Source: an uncultured Alphaproteobacteria bacterium
Lineage (GTDB): Bacteria; Pseudomonadota; Alphaproteobacteria; CAAHEQ01; UBA3637
Reading direction: 5' to 3'
Length of the DNA stretch: 57,325 nucleotides
Assembly: GCA_944392555.1 (NCBI GenBank)
Contig: CALXWZ010000009.1
Span: forward strand, 1 to 57,325
The translations under genes and the position numbers were made by a program. Under the pieces are notes generated by a model. The model did no database searches and was not told the origin of the DNA. It saw nothing but the letters and a program-made list of their open reading frames with translations. Positions 41,090 to 50,419 of this stretch are shown one piece after another. The first letter of the stretch is position 1; each line of letters begins with the position of its first letter.

Positions 41090-42637
41090 ATGATGAAAAA
41101 AATCGGGCATATCACGCAATACGTTAATCAAAAAATAACACGACTGTTTGAAAAAATAACGCACTTATCGCTCTTTTGGCGGGCGGTTATGTGTTTGGCG
41201 GGCGGTGCCGTCGGCGCTTTTGCTTTCGCTCCCGCTTTGAATCGAATCGGCCTTTTGGCGGGTTTTATTCTCTTGATGATATTGCTCAACGGCGCTACTT
41301 CTAAAAAACAAAGCGCGCTTTTCGGGTTTTTGTTCGGCTTTGGTATGGGCGCGGTTTCACTCGCATGGGTTTCCAATGCGTTGATGATTGATAACGGGTC
41401 TTTCGCTGTGTTTATTGTGCCGGCGTTGGCGGGGTTAGGCTTGTTTATGGGTTTATTTTTCTTATTCCCCGCATGGTTGGCTTCGTTTGCCGACGCAGGC
41501 GTTAAGCGGTGGGTGGCTTTTGCGTGTTGGTTTGTTTTGTTTGAGTGGATTCGTTCTTGGTTTTTAACAGGCTTTCCGTGGAATTTAATCGGATCGGTGT
41601 GGACGGATTTACCCCTCGTTTTGCAATTTGCCTCCGTGATGGGTGTTTACGGCCTTTCGCTGATAACCGTTTTGTTGTTGACAGCACCGGCATTGCTTCC
41701 ACAGTATAAACCGCTCGGTATAATGATGCTTGTTTGGGGAATGGTGCTTTTCGGCGGATGGTTGCGGTTATACCAAGCCGTTCCCGAAGATGTATTCGGC
41801 GTTCAATTACGTTTGGTTCAACCGAATATTGCACAAACACTTAAATGGAATCCGCAACGGGCAGATGAAAATTTATCAACACTGATTCGGCTTTCTCGTG
41901 AAAATAACAGTCATATTACACACGTGATTTGGCCCGAGTCGGCCGTGCCGTTTTTATTGGAATTGAACGAAAGTGAACGGTTGCGCTTGATGGGCGCCGT
42001 CCGCCAAAATGCCACGTTGATAACGGGAGCGATGCGTGTGGTAAATGCCGAAAAGCGACAGTTGGCTAACAGTATTTTTATCATAGATGATATGTCAAAT
42101 ATCACGAGTTATGCCGATAAATCGCATCTGGTTCCGTTTGGAGAATATGTGCCGTTGCGCGGATGGTTGCCGTTGGATAAAGTTGTGCCGATTAGTGCGG
42201 ATTTTGTGGCGGGAAACGGCCCTGCGACTCGGCATATTCCGAAAGCCCCGCCTGCTTCGTTGCTCGTTTGCTATGAAATTATTTTTCCGAACGCCGTTGT
42301 TGCCGATAAACCGAAACGCCCCGACTGGATAATAAACGTGACGAATGACGGGTGGTATGGTCTTTCAGCCGGGCCGTATCAACATTTAGGTATGGCGCAA
42401 TTACGTGCCGTTGAAGAGGGAATGCCGGTTGTGCGGGTGGCTAATACGGGTATAAGTGCCGTGATTGATTCATACGGGCGCCTCTTAAAAACGCTTCCGC
42501 TCGGCACGCAAGGGGTTTTGGATTCGCCGTTGCCACGCGCGGTGGGAGCAACGTTTTACGCCCTGTTCGGGAATATACCGCTGTTTGTTTTATGCCTGCT
42601 CGGGATTTTTTGGACACGCCCAAGGCGGAAAAAATGA
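41090..42637 (+). CDS. lnt: Apolipoprotein N-acyltransferase
   Basis: A 515-aa inner-membrane enzyme that adds the third acyl chain to lipoproteins. An N-terminal multi-pass membrane domain (about 20-215) is followed by a periplasmic nitrilase fold. The catalytic triad is visible: Glu in THVIWPESAVPF (near 283), Lys in YADKSHLVPFGEY (near 344) and Cys in SLLVCYEIIFPNA (near 396), plus WIINVTNDGWYG. A last membrane helix ends the protein. It fits a genome with many lipoproteins, several of them in this window. Confidence 0.95.
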   Translation: MMKKIGHITQYVNQKITRLFEKITHLSLFWRAVMCLAGGAVGAFAFAPALNRIGLLAGFILLMILLNGATSKKQSALFGFLFGFGMGAVSLAWVSNALMIDNGSFAVFIVPALAGLGLFMGLFFLFPAWLASFADAGVKRWVAFACWFVLFEWIRSWFLTGFPWNLIGSVWTDLPLVLQFASVMGVYGLSLITVLLLTAPALLPQYKPLGIMMLVWGMVLFGGWLRLYQAVPEDVFGVQLRLVQPNIAQTLKWNPQRADENLSTLIRLSRENNSHITHVIWPESAVPFLLELNESERLRLMGAVRQNATLITGAMRVVNAEKRQLANSIFIIDDMSNITSYADKSHLVPFGEYVPLRGWLPLDKVVPISADFVAGNGPATRHIPKAPPASLLVCYEIIFPNAVVADKPKRPDWIINVTNDGWYGLSAGPYQHLGMAQLRAVEEGMPVVRVANTGISAVIDSYGRLLKTLPLGTQGVLDSPLPRAVGATFYALFGNIPLFVLCLLGIFWTRPRRKK

Positions 42638-42657
42638 ACGGAAAGTAAAAAAAGTGC

Positions 42658-42686
42658 TTGACAAGTCAATTTTATTTCTGTATATT
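42658..42686 (+). promoter_or_regulatory. Consensus promoter of rpmJ
   Basis: A perfect TTGACA, 17-base spacer, then TATATT. The start codon follows 42 bases later. One of the strongest promoters in the window. Confidence 0.85.
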
Positions 42687-42697
42687 GACGTCAATAT
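42682..42697. promoter_or_regulatory. 16-bp palindrome over the rpmJ -10 and start site
   Basis: ATATTGACGTCAATAT is a perfect palindrome that overlaps the -10 box and the expected transcription start. A dimeric repressor bound here would block RNA polymerase. In other bacteria zinc-independent L36 paralogues are controlled by Zur, but this sequence is not a recognisable Zur box to me. Confidence 0.5.
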
Positions 42698-42727
42698 TCA
42701 CACTATTTTGAAAGAAAGGAAGACTCC

Positions 42728-42853
42728 ATGAAAGTTCGTTGCTCATTAAAATCTGCCAAAGCACGTGATAAGAACTGCAAGATTGTCCGTCGCAAAGGTC
42801 GGGTTTATGTTATTAACAAGTTGAAGCCGAAATTGAAGGCCAGACAAGGTTAA
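42728..42853 (+). CDS. rpmJ: Ribosomal protein L36 (type B, without zinc ribbon)
   Basis: A 41-aa protein ([20 protein letters not shown]...) matching the YkgO/L36-B pattern, ending [13 protein letters not shown]. The full Cys-Cys-Cys-His zinc ligand set of type A L36 is absent; only two scattered cysteines remain, so it should not bind zinc. AAGGAAG precedes the ATG. It is monocistronic, between its own promoter and terminator. Confidence 0.95.
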   Translation: MKVRCSLKSAKARDKNCKIVRRKGRVYVINKLKPKLKARQG

Positions 42854-42866
42854 GAACAATAAAAAC

Positions 42867-42892
42867 ATCCCCCTTATTTGAGGGGATTTTTT
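42867..42892 (+). terminator. Terminator of rpmJ
   Basis: ATCCCC...GGGGAT stem (CCCCCT / AGGGG) around TTATTTG, followed by TTTTTT. Confidence 0.88.
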
Positions 42893-43092
42893 ATATCTGT
42901 TTTAAATTGATATGGTTTTACGCTGATACAAAGAACGATTCGCTTTTTTTGAGCAAGTCGTTTTTTGAACACGTAAAAAGATAATCGGCATGAATTGTTA
43001 TTTTGCAGTTTTACATCGGGCGTTTATCGCCCGTTTTTTACGGGTATTGTTTCAAAGGGCAAATCCGTGTTGCCGAAATGAGAGTGGTAGGA

Positions 43093-44061
43093 TTATTTTT
43101 GCATAATTTGTTTCAGTTTTGCTTTTGTCAGATACAAAACAGCCGATGTTGCTTGCCTGTTTGTTCGATTCATATAATCCATATAATCTTGCCGTAATTT
43201 TAAATTATCGTCACTGTAACATAAATATTGCGGAGAGTTTAATAGCGTGCGAATTAAATGAGAAGCATTTTGTTCTTTTTGTGTTGTAAAGATAAATTCT
43301 CCGTTTTGGTAAGCTTGCATAAAAAATTGAAACCGTTTTTGAATATAGGATGAATCCAAATAAAGCAGTTGCGGTGATTTTAAACAGGCTTGTGTCCATT
43401 CTTTCGGTGTTACACCGTATTCGGTCAGAAAGAGGCACATTTTTTCGTGTTTACGTTTTAAAGTTTCCACATTGCGATCCAGCATAACGGGATGTTTTAA
43501 TGCCGTGCAAAACCACTCTTTAGCAGGGCAGTCAAATTGCTTAACAAAATCACCCATTTGTTTTAAATTATGCATCAAATGTGTTGGGGTTTGTTTTAAA
43601 ATAGAGGGTCGTTTCAGGCTCATTTTAAGCCATTCTTTCTCGTCAATCCCAAAAGGGGATAACAGTTGTGCCATCGCTTGCGTATTGCGGATAATCATTT
43701 GCGATGAACGTGCCAACACACTGCGTCCGCCCGATGTTGTGGTTATTTTCAAAAAATCGGCAACAGGCATGCCCGTTCGCTCAATATAATGAAAAAGTTG
43801 CTTATACTGACGCGGATCAAAAGAAAACATGATTTCCGTGCTTAATATTTCATTTAAGTGCGACTTTGAAACTCCGTGCGGTGCAAAGATTTGCCGGTAT
43901 TCTTCATACCGTTTGCGAATGTCAATGCGTTGAAACGGTATCACTGTATCGGTGCGTTCATTCCGCGCTGTTATCATTTTTTCAATCTGTGAATCGGAAA
44001 AGCCCAATTCTTTAAAAACAGAAATAATTTCTTGCTTTGTTGGTTGCGATTGATTTGGCAT
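43093..44061 (-). CDS. mTERF-like helical-repeat protein, unknown
   Basis: A protein of about 322 aa built from helical repeats of 38-40 residues. Three repeats align by eye: FGIDEKEWLKMSLKRPSIL, FDCPAKEWFCTALKHPVML and YGVTPKEWTQACLKSPQLL, each followed by a second helix ending near a hydrophobic F(L/V/M). The G-x-x-x-x-E-W / L-K-x-P-x-x-L spacing resembles mTERF motifs, which in mitochondria and plastids form a nucleic-acid-binding superhelix. The repeats span about residues 85-260, with a HTH-like start (KQEIISVFKELGFSDSQIEK). The start at 44061 is uncertain: no ribosome-binding site is visible, and an ATG 48 bases earlier lies inside rlmB. Probably co-transcribed with rlmB. Confidence 0.7.
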   Translation of the reverse strand: MPNQSQPTKQEIISVFKELGFSDSQIEKMITARNERTDTVIPFQRIDIRKRYEEYRQIFAPHGVSKSHLNEILSTEIMFSFDPRQYKQLFHYIERTGMPVADFLKITTTSGGRSVLARSSQMIIRNTQAMAQLLSPFGIDEKEWLKMSLKRPSILKQTPTHLMHNLKQMGDFVKQFDCPAKEWFCTALKHPVMLDRNVETLKRKHEKMCLFLTEYGVTPKEWTQACLKSPQLLYLDSSYIQKRFQFFMQAYQNGEFIFTTQKEQNASHLIRTLLNSPQYLCYSDDNLKLRQDYMDYMNRTNRQATSAVLYLTKAKLKQIMQK

Positions 44062-44074
44062 GGTGATTGATTTC

Positions 44075-44854
44075 TTATTTTGTTGTGTGATGTTGTCTGT
44101 TCCATTCATAAAGTGCTACGGCGCATGCGTTGGATACATTTAAACTTTCCACCCGTGTATCCATCGGCAACTTAACGGTGTCATCGCACTTTTCCGCCGT
44201 TAGGCGCCGTAATCCATCTCCCTCCGAGCCCATAATCAGCACGCATTTATCGGGGAGTTTTGTTTCAAAAACGGAGTGTGTGGCATAGCCGTCCAAACCG
44301 ATACACCAAAATCCGCTCTTTTTTAACATATCCAATGCTCGGGATAAATTGGAAACGCGAATATACGGTGTGAGTTCCAATGCACCGCTGGCGGATTTGG
44401 CAAGCACCCCCGTTTCGTCGGGACTTCCTGCTTCCGGCACAATAACCGCCGACGCAAAAAACGCCGTTGCCGAGCGTAAAATGGCACCGATGTTGTGCGG
44501 GTCGGTCACTTGATCCAACGCAACAATTAATGTTTTCTTTTGAGATGCCGTTGCATTGATTAAATCTTCCAGCGTAAACGGCGCCAATGCCGTTGCCTTG
44601 GCAACAACGCCCTGATGAACCGCATTTTTGCCGACCAGTGCATCCAGCCGTTCACGCGGAACGATATGCGTGGGAATCTCGGGCGGAATACGCACGCCCT
44701 CCAAAGACCCTTTGACCATATAAATTTCCGAGATTTGACGCCGAGGGTTGGATAAAGCCAGTGTGACGGGATGTTTGCCATATAAAAAAACAGTGGTGTT
44801 TTCATTTTTTTGTCGCGCTGAAAAACCTTCGCGTTTTTGGTGTTTCATTCCCAT
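44075..44854 (-). CDS. rlmB: 23S rRNA 2'-O-ribose methyltransferase (RlmB/TrmH family)
   Basis: A 259-aa SPOUT methyltransferase. N-terminal substrate-binding domain (VFLYGKHPVTLALSNPRRQI), then the knotted domain with motif 1 LIVALDQVTDPHNIGAILRS (near 110), motif 2 CVLIMGSEGDGLRRLT (near 205) and motif 3 LPMDTRVESLNVSNACAVAL (near 228). RlmB methylates G2251 of 23S rRNA in E. coli; other members act on tRNA, so the exact site is inferred. GGAG six bases before the ATG. Confidence 0.92.
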   Translation of the reverse strand: MGMKHQKREGFSARQKNENTTVFLYGKHPVTLALSNPRRQISEIYMVKGSLEGVRIPPEIPTHIVPRERLDALVGKNAVHQGVVAKATALAPFTLEDLINATASQKKTLIVALDQVTDPHNIGAILRSATAFFASAVIVPEAGSPDETGVLAKSASGALELTPYIRVSNLSRALDMLKKSGFWCIGLDGYATHSVFETKLPDKCVLIMGSEGDGLRRLTAEKCDDTVKLPMDTRVESLNVSNACAVALYEWNRQHHTTK

Positions 44855-44958
44855 TTTTTACTCCGCTGATTGTGTGATAAATATAGGCGTTTTTATAACA
44901 GAAAAAGCCCGTCTTGTCAAAAAAATTATGGATTGTTGATGAACGAGTGGAAAAAAGA

Positions 44959-44987
44959 TTGCTTTTGTGGCAGATTTTTGGTAAACT
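44959..44987 (+). promoter_or_regulatory. Promoter of the autotransporter gene
   Basis: TTGCTT, 17-base spacer, TAAACT, about 48 bases before the start codon. Confidence 0.6.
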
Positions 44988-45035
44988 AAGGTCAATAAAC
45001 GTTCGGACGGGCTATCGATGGGAGGTTATCTTGAA

Positions 45036-48023
45036 ATGTTGATACGGCAAATACTTTGCGGATGCCTTATCTTTTCTTTTCTTGTCCCCTCAGCTTACGG
45101 ACAAGGTGCTTATTCCTACACCGCCTATCAAACGGTGGATCAGTTAGTGCGCCAGAGAAATGCCTCCGAATTAAAACAATTCTATCAAACATATCACACA
45201 CTTGACTATACCGATTCTTACGGACAAACACCGCTTTGCACGGCTATTCGGCGCAATGATTATATCGGATTTCGTTTACTGGCGCAGGCGGGTGCCAATC
45301 GTCAGCATGCGTGTGTGCAACAAATGTCTATGGCTGAAAAACAGGCATTTGATGAGCGGTATAAGTCATATATGGCCTCTTTAAAATATCGCTCCGGCGC
45401 TTCGGTGGCTAAAAGTGATACGGGTATTTCACCGGTGTGGTGGGGTGTCGGCGGTGCCGTGGGCGTCGGTGCCGTGGCATTGGCTCTTGCAGGTGGTGGC
45501 GGAGGCGGTAGTTCCAGCTCATCAAGTCAAGCAGGGCAAACTTCGGATGACGAAACGCCGATCCCTAATCCGGACCCAACCCCTAATCCCAACCCCAATC
45601 CGGAGCCGGAGCCTGATCCAACACCAGATCCTGATCCTACGCCCGAGCCCGAGCCTGAACCTGAACCGAGCCCGGGGGAAACACTTGTGCAACTTTCGCC
45701 GAGTTATTTTGAAACGGCGGAATATCAGCGGGGTAAATTTTTGGATCCGATTAACGCCTCTGCCGCGTATGCACGACTTTATACGGGTGTTCAAGATGCC
45801 GATGGGAATATAACCGTTTCGCATAATTTAAAGGATGTGACGGTCGGGATGATTGATGCGGGTATTTATAATACACATACGGATTTAAAGAGCCATGTTC
45901 TGCAAGGGCGAAATTACGCATACGGCCCGTGCAATTCATCGCATAAAACAAATTGCTGGAAATATGTGGACGGATGGTTTCAAAGCGGGGCGGCGTTTGT
46001 AGATGCTAACGGAAGAACGGGTGATATTGAATGGGTTATGAGCCAAAGCGATTATAATAGCTGGGCTTCGCAGTTCCCCTCAAATTATACCTGGAATGCC
46101 AATGATACAACGCCGAATCCGAATAACGGAGATATCACAAATCACGGCACGCATGTTGCCGGCATTATATCGGCGGACGTGAACGGAATCGGTATGCACG
46201 GCGTGGCTCCGAATGCTCAAATTCTACCTGTGAAGTATGGCTTTTTAGAGGGATTAAGCGAGCCGATTTCTTACTTGATGGATAACGGGGCAAAAGTAAT
46301 TAATATGAGTTTGGGAACGGCTTCCGAATCCGGTTATGATGCTCGGTTAGCGCTTACGAATCGTTCTCAATATGCTTCTTTGCTGGCAGGCGATATGGCG
46401 GGTTATAAAGAATTGGCGGATAAGAAGACAACCGTTTTTGTTGTGGCGGCGGGAAATGAATCGGCGTATCAACCCAGCATAGAGGCAGGCGCCGGGCTTT
46501 ATTATCCCGAATTATCAAAAGTGATGATGGTTGTTGTTGCGGTTGATCCCGATAACCCGACGCAACTTGCAACGTATTCCAATCAATGCGGTGTTGCCTC
46601 TAATTACTGTATTGCCGCGCCGGGAACAAATATCGTTTCCACCATCGGCAGTGGCTCCGCGAACGGCGGTATGTCGGGAACATCTATGGCAACGCCGGTC
46701 GTGAGCGGTGCGGTTGCGTTGCTTATGGGAGCGTATCCGAATTTAACGGCGGAATCCGTAACGGCATTATTGTTTGAAACAGCAACGGATTTAGGCAGTC
46801 CTTCTAAATTCGGACATGGCTTGCTTAATTTAGATGCCGCTACAAAACCGGTCGGGCAAACAGGGTTGGCAACCACGAATGCCGTGAGCGGAGAGCGTAT
46901 TGAGTTAAGCGGTTCGCAATTATCCGTTCCGCGTGCGATGGCGCAAGTGATGGCACAACTTCCCGCGCATATTTCCGTGTTGGATAAATATGATAGAGCG
47001 TTTAATGTTTCAACCGAGTCCGTCATTCAAACAAATGAACGTGATTATCGGATTTTCCAAAATCAACTGCATCGCTTTATGAAGTTTGACAGCGTGCAAC
47101 GCATTGCGAATGAAGGATCTCCGTTATCATTTCAATTTTCAACGGCGGCGAAAAAAGATTCTTTAACAGGAATCGGGGCCGCAGATATCACGTGGCAATT
47201 TGATTCAAGTAAAATGCGGGTGTATTTTACGGAAGAATCGCAATACGGTAACGGCTCTTTCTTTGATCGGATTACGCTCAATCCGTTTTCCGCCATGGAA
47301 GATGCTTACGGATTTGAAAATACATATCAACTTAATCCGAAATTCGATGTGTCATTCGGTTTTGCAACGGGGAAAAATGCGTTGTTTAAAACGAATGAAG
47401 ACCAAATGGACGAGGCAGGGCGATTGATGTCTTTCCAAGGCGGAATGGCGTATAAGCCGTTCAAAGATGTTGTGTTGCAGATGACGGGCGGTGCTTTGCG
47501 GGAAGAAGATAGTTTATTAGGTTTGCAAGGTAGCGGTGCATTTGAAATTGATTCCGCGCAAACATATTATATGGGGTTAACGGCAACAATTAAGGCGTTA
47601 GAGCGTCTCACCTTATCGGGCAGTTATTATTACGGAATGACGCCCCCGCAAAAATTAAATGCCTATGCCAGAACAAGTAGGCTGTATAGCGAAAGCGTGG
47701 CGTTTGATGCGCGTTGGCATGCGAGTGAGACGGATTATTTCGGATTATTCGTATCTTCACCGTTGCGTGTGAAAAAAGGAACGGCAACATTCCGCCTGCC
47801 GAGCGGACGCGATTATTATTCCGATACCGTTTATTTTGATACGGCAACGGGTTCTTTGGCTTCTTCAAAAAGAGAATGGGATACGGGGGTATACGGAGTT
47901 TACACATTATCGCCCGCCGTGCGTTTGAAAGCACAAAGCGGTATTCGTTTCCACCCCGAACACCAAGCGGACGCCAAGCCGGATTATCAAGTGTTGTTCG
48001 GTATGGATTGGCGATGGTTTTAA
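45036..48023 (+). CDS. Subtilisin-like autotransporter protease with ankyrin-like N-terminus
   Basis: A 995-aa autotransporter. Signal peptide (QILCGCLIFSFLVPSAYG), then an ankyrin-like segment (about 35-95: DSYGQTPLCTAIRRNDYIGF). A hydrophobic Gly-rich helix follows (WWGVGGAVGVGAVALALAGG, about 133-155), then a long Pro/Asp/Glu/Asn repeat linker (about 170-220). The S8 protease has its triad at Asp274 (GMIDAG), His370 (NHGTHVAG) and Ser550 (SGTSMATP), all intact. From about 690 a C-terminal beta-barrel ends in ...DWRWF. It should deliver an active serine protease to the surface. GGAGG lies ten bases before this ATG (a TTG five bases nearer is an alternative). It is monocistronic, with its own promoter. 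Confidence 0.9.
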   Translation: MLIRQILCGCLIFSFLVPSAYGQGAYSYTAYQTVDQLVRQRNASELKQFYQTYHTLDYTDSYGQTPLCTAIRRNDYIGFRLLAQAGANRQHACVQQMSMAEKQAFDERYKSYMASLKYRSGASVAKSDTGISPVWWGVGGAVGVGAVALALAGGGGGGSSSSSSQAGQTSDDETPIPNPDPTPNPNPNPEPEPDPTPDPDPTPEPEPEPEPSPGETLVQLSPSYFETAEYQRGKFLDPINASAAYARLYTGVQDADGNITVSHNLKDVTVGMIDAGIYNTHTDLKSHVLQGRNYAYGPCNSSHKTNCWKYVDGWFQSGAAFVDANGRTGDIEWVMSQSDYNSWASQFPSNYTWNANDTTPNPNNGDITNHGTHVAGIISADVNGIGMHGVAPNAQILPVKYGFLEGLSEPISYLMDNGAKVINMSLGTASESGYDARLALTNRSQYASLLAGDMAGYKELADKKTTVFVVAAGNESAYQPSIEAGAGLYYPELSKVMMVVVAVDPDNPTQLATYSNQCGVASNYCIAAPGTNIVSTIGSGSANGGMSGTSMATPVVSGAVALLMGAYPNLTAESVTALLFETATDLGSPSKFGHGLLNLDAATKPVGQTGLATTNAVSGERIELSGSQLSVPRAMAQVMAQLPAHISVLDKYDRAFNVSTESVIQTNERDYRIFQNQLHRFMKFDSVQRIANEGSPLSFQFSTAAKKDSLTGIGAADITWQFDSSKMRVYFTEESQYGNGSFFDRITLNPFSAMEDAYGFENTYQLNPKFDVSFGFATGKNALFKTNEDQMDEAGRLMSFQGGMAYKPFKDVVLQMTGGALREEDSLLGLQGSGAFEIDSAQTYYMGLTATIKALERLTLSGSYYYGMTPPQKLNAYARTSRLYSESVAFDARWHASETDYFGLFVSSPLRVKKGTATFRLPSGRDYYSDTVYFDTATGSLASSKREWDTGVYGVYTLSPAVRLKAQSGIRFHPEHQADAKPDYQVLFGMDWRWF

Positions 48024-48170
48024 TCGGTTTTAAAAAGCATACATTTTTAATTTAGAGGATTTTTTTGTTGTAAAAATTTTTGTGATGTGATAAATTCTCG
48101 GCAAATCGGCAAACCGAAATTGTTTTTTACAAATGAGTGGTTATTATTTGGGTTAAAAAGGCATATTCAG

Positions 48171-49394
48171 ATGACAAAAACAAAAAAAATGCTTTTTATC
48201 GGGCATGCGTATCATTTAAAAACAAAATCATCTTTTTTTATCATTGATCTTTTAAAAACAAAGTATGATATCGATTTTTTCTTTTTTGATCCGCAAAAAG
48301 ATGATGATAAAGCGTATGCAAAATTGCAGAAAAAATCTTATGATGTGTTGGTTATTTGGCAAGTAATGCCGTCGTTGAAAAAATTGCAAAAATACGTTCG
48401 GTTTCAAAAATCGGTTTATTTTCCGATGTATGATTATTATAGAGCATGGGGATTATCTCATCCGAATTGGCCGGAATATCGGCAAACGCAAATCATTTGC
48501 TTTTCCAAAATAATGGAATCGGAATTAAGAGGCGCCGGTTTTTCAACGCGCTATATTCAATATTTCCCTAAACCCGCAGTTGTGGATTCATGGGGTGATA
48601 AACATAAAGTGTTTTTTTGGCAACGCACGGAAGATATTACGATAGAAACAGTTTTAACTCTTTTGGCTAAAACGGATATTCGCAGTATTCACATGCATAA
48701 AGCCATTGATCCCGGTTTTCGGTTTTTTATCCCGCCACAAGAGTGGTTGGATAAAACAACTTATTCCGTTTGGTTTGAAACGAAAGATGAAATGCGTCGT
48801 TGCGTGGAAACGGCTACTTTCTTTATTGCCCCGCGCTTGTATGAAGGTATCGGGATGACAATGCTGGAAGCCATGTCTTGCGGCAGGTGCGTGATTGCGC
48901 CGAATTTATCAACGGCAAACGAGTATATTGTTGATGGGTATACGGGGTATTTGTATGATCCGCAAAATCCGCAGCCGATTAACACAAAAAAAGCAGAACA
49001 AATACAAAAACAAGCGTATGAGTATATCTGTTTGGGTTATAAAAAGTGGGAAGAAGAAAAGTATCGGATATTAGACTGGATTGAAGAACCGGTTGTATTG
49101 CGGTCTTCGGAAGATATTTGTTTGAAGCAAGCACTTCCGCCACAACGGTATCAAAAAACAATTATTCCGGGAATTTATTCTCGCGATAAAAAAAACAGAA
49201 AAACTTTTTATATTTGCCATTTGCCTTTGTTTCAAATTAAAATAAATAATCGGCAGACGAAAAAAACTTACTCTTTATTTAAAACGATTCCGCTTTTGCG
49301 AATAAAACAAAACATGAGTCGGACGAAAACAACGTATTTGTTATTTAATACGTTGCCACTGTTGCAAATCAAAACAAAAAGGACTTTTGAATGA
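48171..49394 (+). CDS. Glycosyltransferase (GT4-like C-terminal half)
   Basis: A protein of about 407 aa. The N-terminus (KKMLFIGHAYHLKTKSSFFI) and the C-terminal donor-binding segment APRLYEGIGMTMLEAMSCGR ... GYTGYLYD (near 250-295) match GT-B retaining transferases of the GT4 type. The C-terminal 70 residues are an unusual tail of repeated short strands: YICHLPLFQIK, YSLFKTIPLLRIK, YLLFNTLPLLQIK. Similar LFxxxPLLxIK tails occur in glycosyltransferases of other surface-polysaccharide loci. The start is set at the ATG at 48171 (MTKTKKMLF); an upstream ATG gives a non-protein-like extension. First gene of a four-gene operon. Confidence 0.82.
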   Translation: MTKTKKMLFIGHAYHLKTKSSFFIIDLLKTKYDIDFFFFDPQKDDDKAYAKLQKKSYDVLVIWQVMPSLKKLQKYVRFQKSVYFPMYDYYRAWGLSHPNWPEYRQTQIICFSKIMESELRGAGFSTRYIQYFPKPAVVDSWGDKHKVFFWQRTEDITIETVLTLLAKTDIRSIHMHKAIDPGFRFFIPPQEWLDKTTYSVWFETKDEMRRCVETATFFIAPRLYEGIGMTMLEAMSCGRCVIAPNLSTANEYIVDGYTGYLYDPQNPQPINTKKAEQIQKQAYEYICLGYKKWEEEKYRILDWIEEPVVLRSSEDICLKQALPPQRYQKTIIPGIYSRDKKNRKTFYICHLPLFQIKINNRQTKKTYSLFKTIPLLRIKQNMSRTKTTYLLFNTLPLLQIKTKRTFE

Positions 49395-50419
49395 CCGTAA
49401 AAATCTCCATTGTGACGATTACATTTAATTTATTGAAAGCCGGACGCAGAGAAATGTTTCGTCAAAACGTTGATTCTGTTTTAAATCAAACATATCAAAA
49501 CGTAGAACATATTATTGTTGACGGCGCATCAACCGACGGAACGGTGGATTTGATTCGCTCTTGTGAACACGACCGAATGCGTTGGATAAGCGAACCGGAT
49601 CACGGTATCTATGAAGCCATGAACAAAGGCTTGCATTTGGCAACGGGCGATTATGTGCTTTATTTAAACTCGGATGATTTTTTGTGTCGTCCCGACGGAA
49701 TGGCAAGTTGCGCGCGACTATTGGAAGAAACAGATGCTGATTTTTTATATGCGCCCAATCGTGTGTTGCGCGAGGGAACGGAGCACGTCTATAAATTTAC
49801 CGAACCGTGTGTGGGAAGTTATTTGGTGCGTATGCCGTTTTCTCATCAGGCTCTTTTGGTCAAAAGAGATAAAATGCTGGAGCTCGGCGGTTTTGATGAA
49901 AATTTTAAATCGGCAGGGGACTATGATTTTGTGATACGTCTTATAAACAGCGGAGCAAGAGGTGTTTATAATCCGAATGAGTTTTCAACATTTCGCGACG
50001 GGGGTTTCTCTCAAACGGATGGGGAACTTTCTCAAAAGGAGTGCGGTATCAGTTATCGGAAAAATTTTGGTCACTTATGTCCCAAATATAGATGGATGGA
50101 TATGCTTTTTAAAAAACGCGTGCCGAACAGTGTGATACAATATGTTTTGAAGCATGTGGATAAAGCAGTGAAAGCGGAAATAGAAAAAGTGTTGGAAACT
50201 GCCGTATATGGGAAAGATGATATATGGTATATTCATGAAGAGCCGAAAGCGCTGATGTTTTCGGCGAATAGAAATCAAATTGCTTGCATTGACAGGTTAA
50301 GATTATTTGGATTTATGCCGATTGGAAAAATAGAAACAATAGGGCTTCAAAGTGTGTATAAATTGTTTAACCGATCGGTATGGAAATGGAAAAGACGCGC
50401 GCAACGGCAAGAGGGATGA
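49391..50419 (+). CDS. GT2-family glycosyltransferase
   Basis: A 342-aa inverting transferase. The nucleotide-sugar binding N-terminus is VKISIVTITFNLL, followed by VEHIIVDGASTDGTVDLI. The metal-binding DxD-like motif is LYLNSDDFLC (near 93), and the acceptor region has FDENFKSAGDYDFVIRL (near 175). The tail (RLRLFGFMPIGKIE) resembles the repeated tail of the preceding enzyme. It overlaps that gene by 4 bp (ATGA). Sugar specificity unknown; probably LPS or another surface glycan. Confidence 0.88.
   Translation: MTVKISIVTITFNLLKAGRREMFRQNVDSVLNQTYQNVEHIIVDGASTDGTVDLIRSCEHDRMRWISEPDHGIYEAMNKGLHLATGDYVLYLNSDDFLCRPDGMASCARLLEETDADFLYAPNRVLREGTEHVYKFTEPCVGSYLVRMPFSHQALLVKRDKMLELGGFDENFKSAGDYDFVIRLINSGARGVYNPNEFSTFRDGGFSQTDGELSQKECGISYRKNFGHLCPKYRWMDMLFKKRVPNSVIQYVLKHVDKAVKAEIEKVLETAVYGKDDIWYIHEEPKALMFSANRNQIACIDRLRLFGFMPIGKIETIGLQSVYKLFNRSVWKWKRRAQRQEG

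Noticed and set aside
45555..45680. Proline-rich tandem DNA repeat as a separate element
   Set aside because: It is in frame and encodes the linker of the autotransporter, so it is described there.
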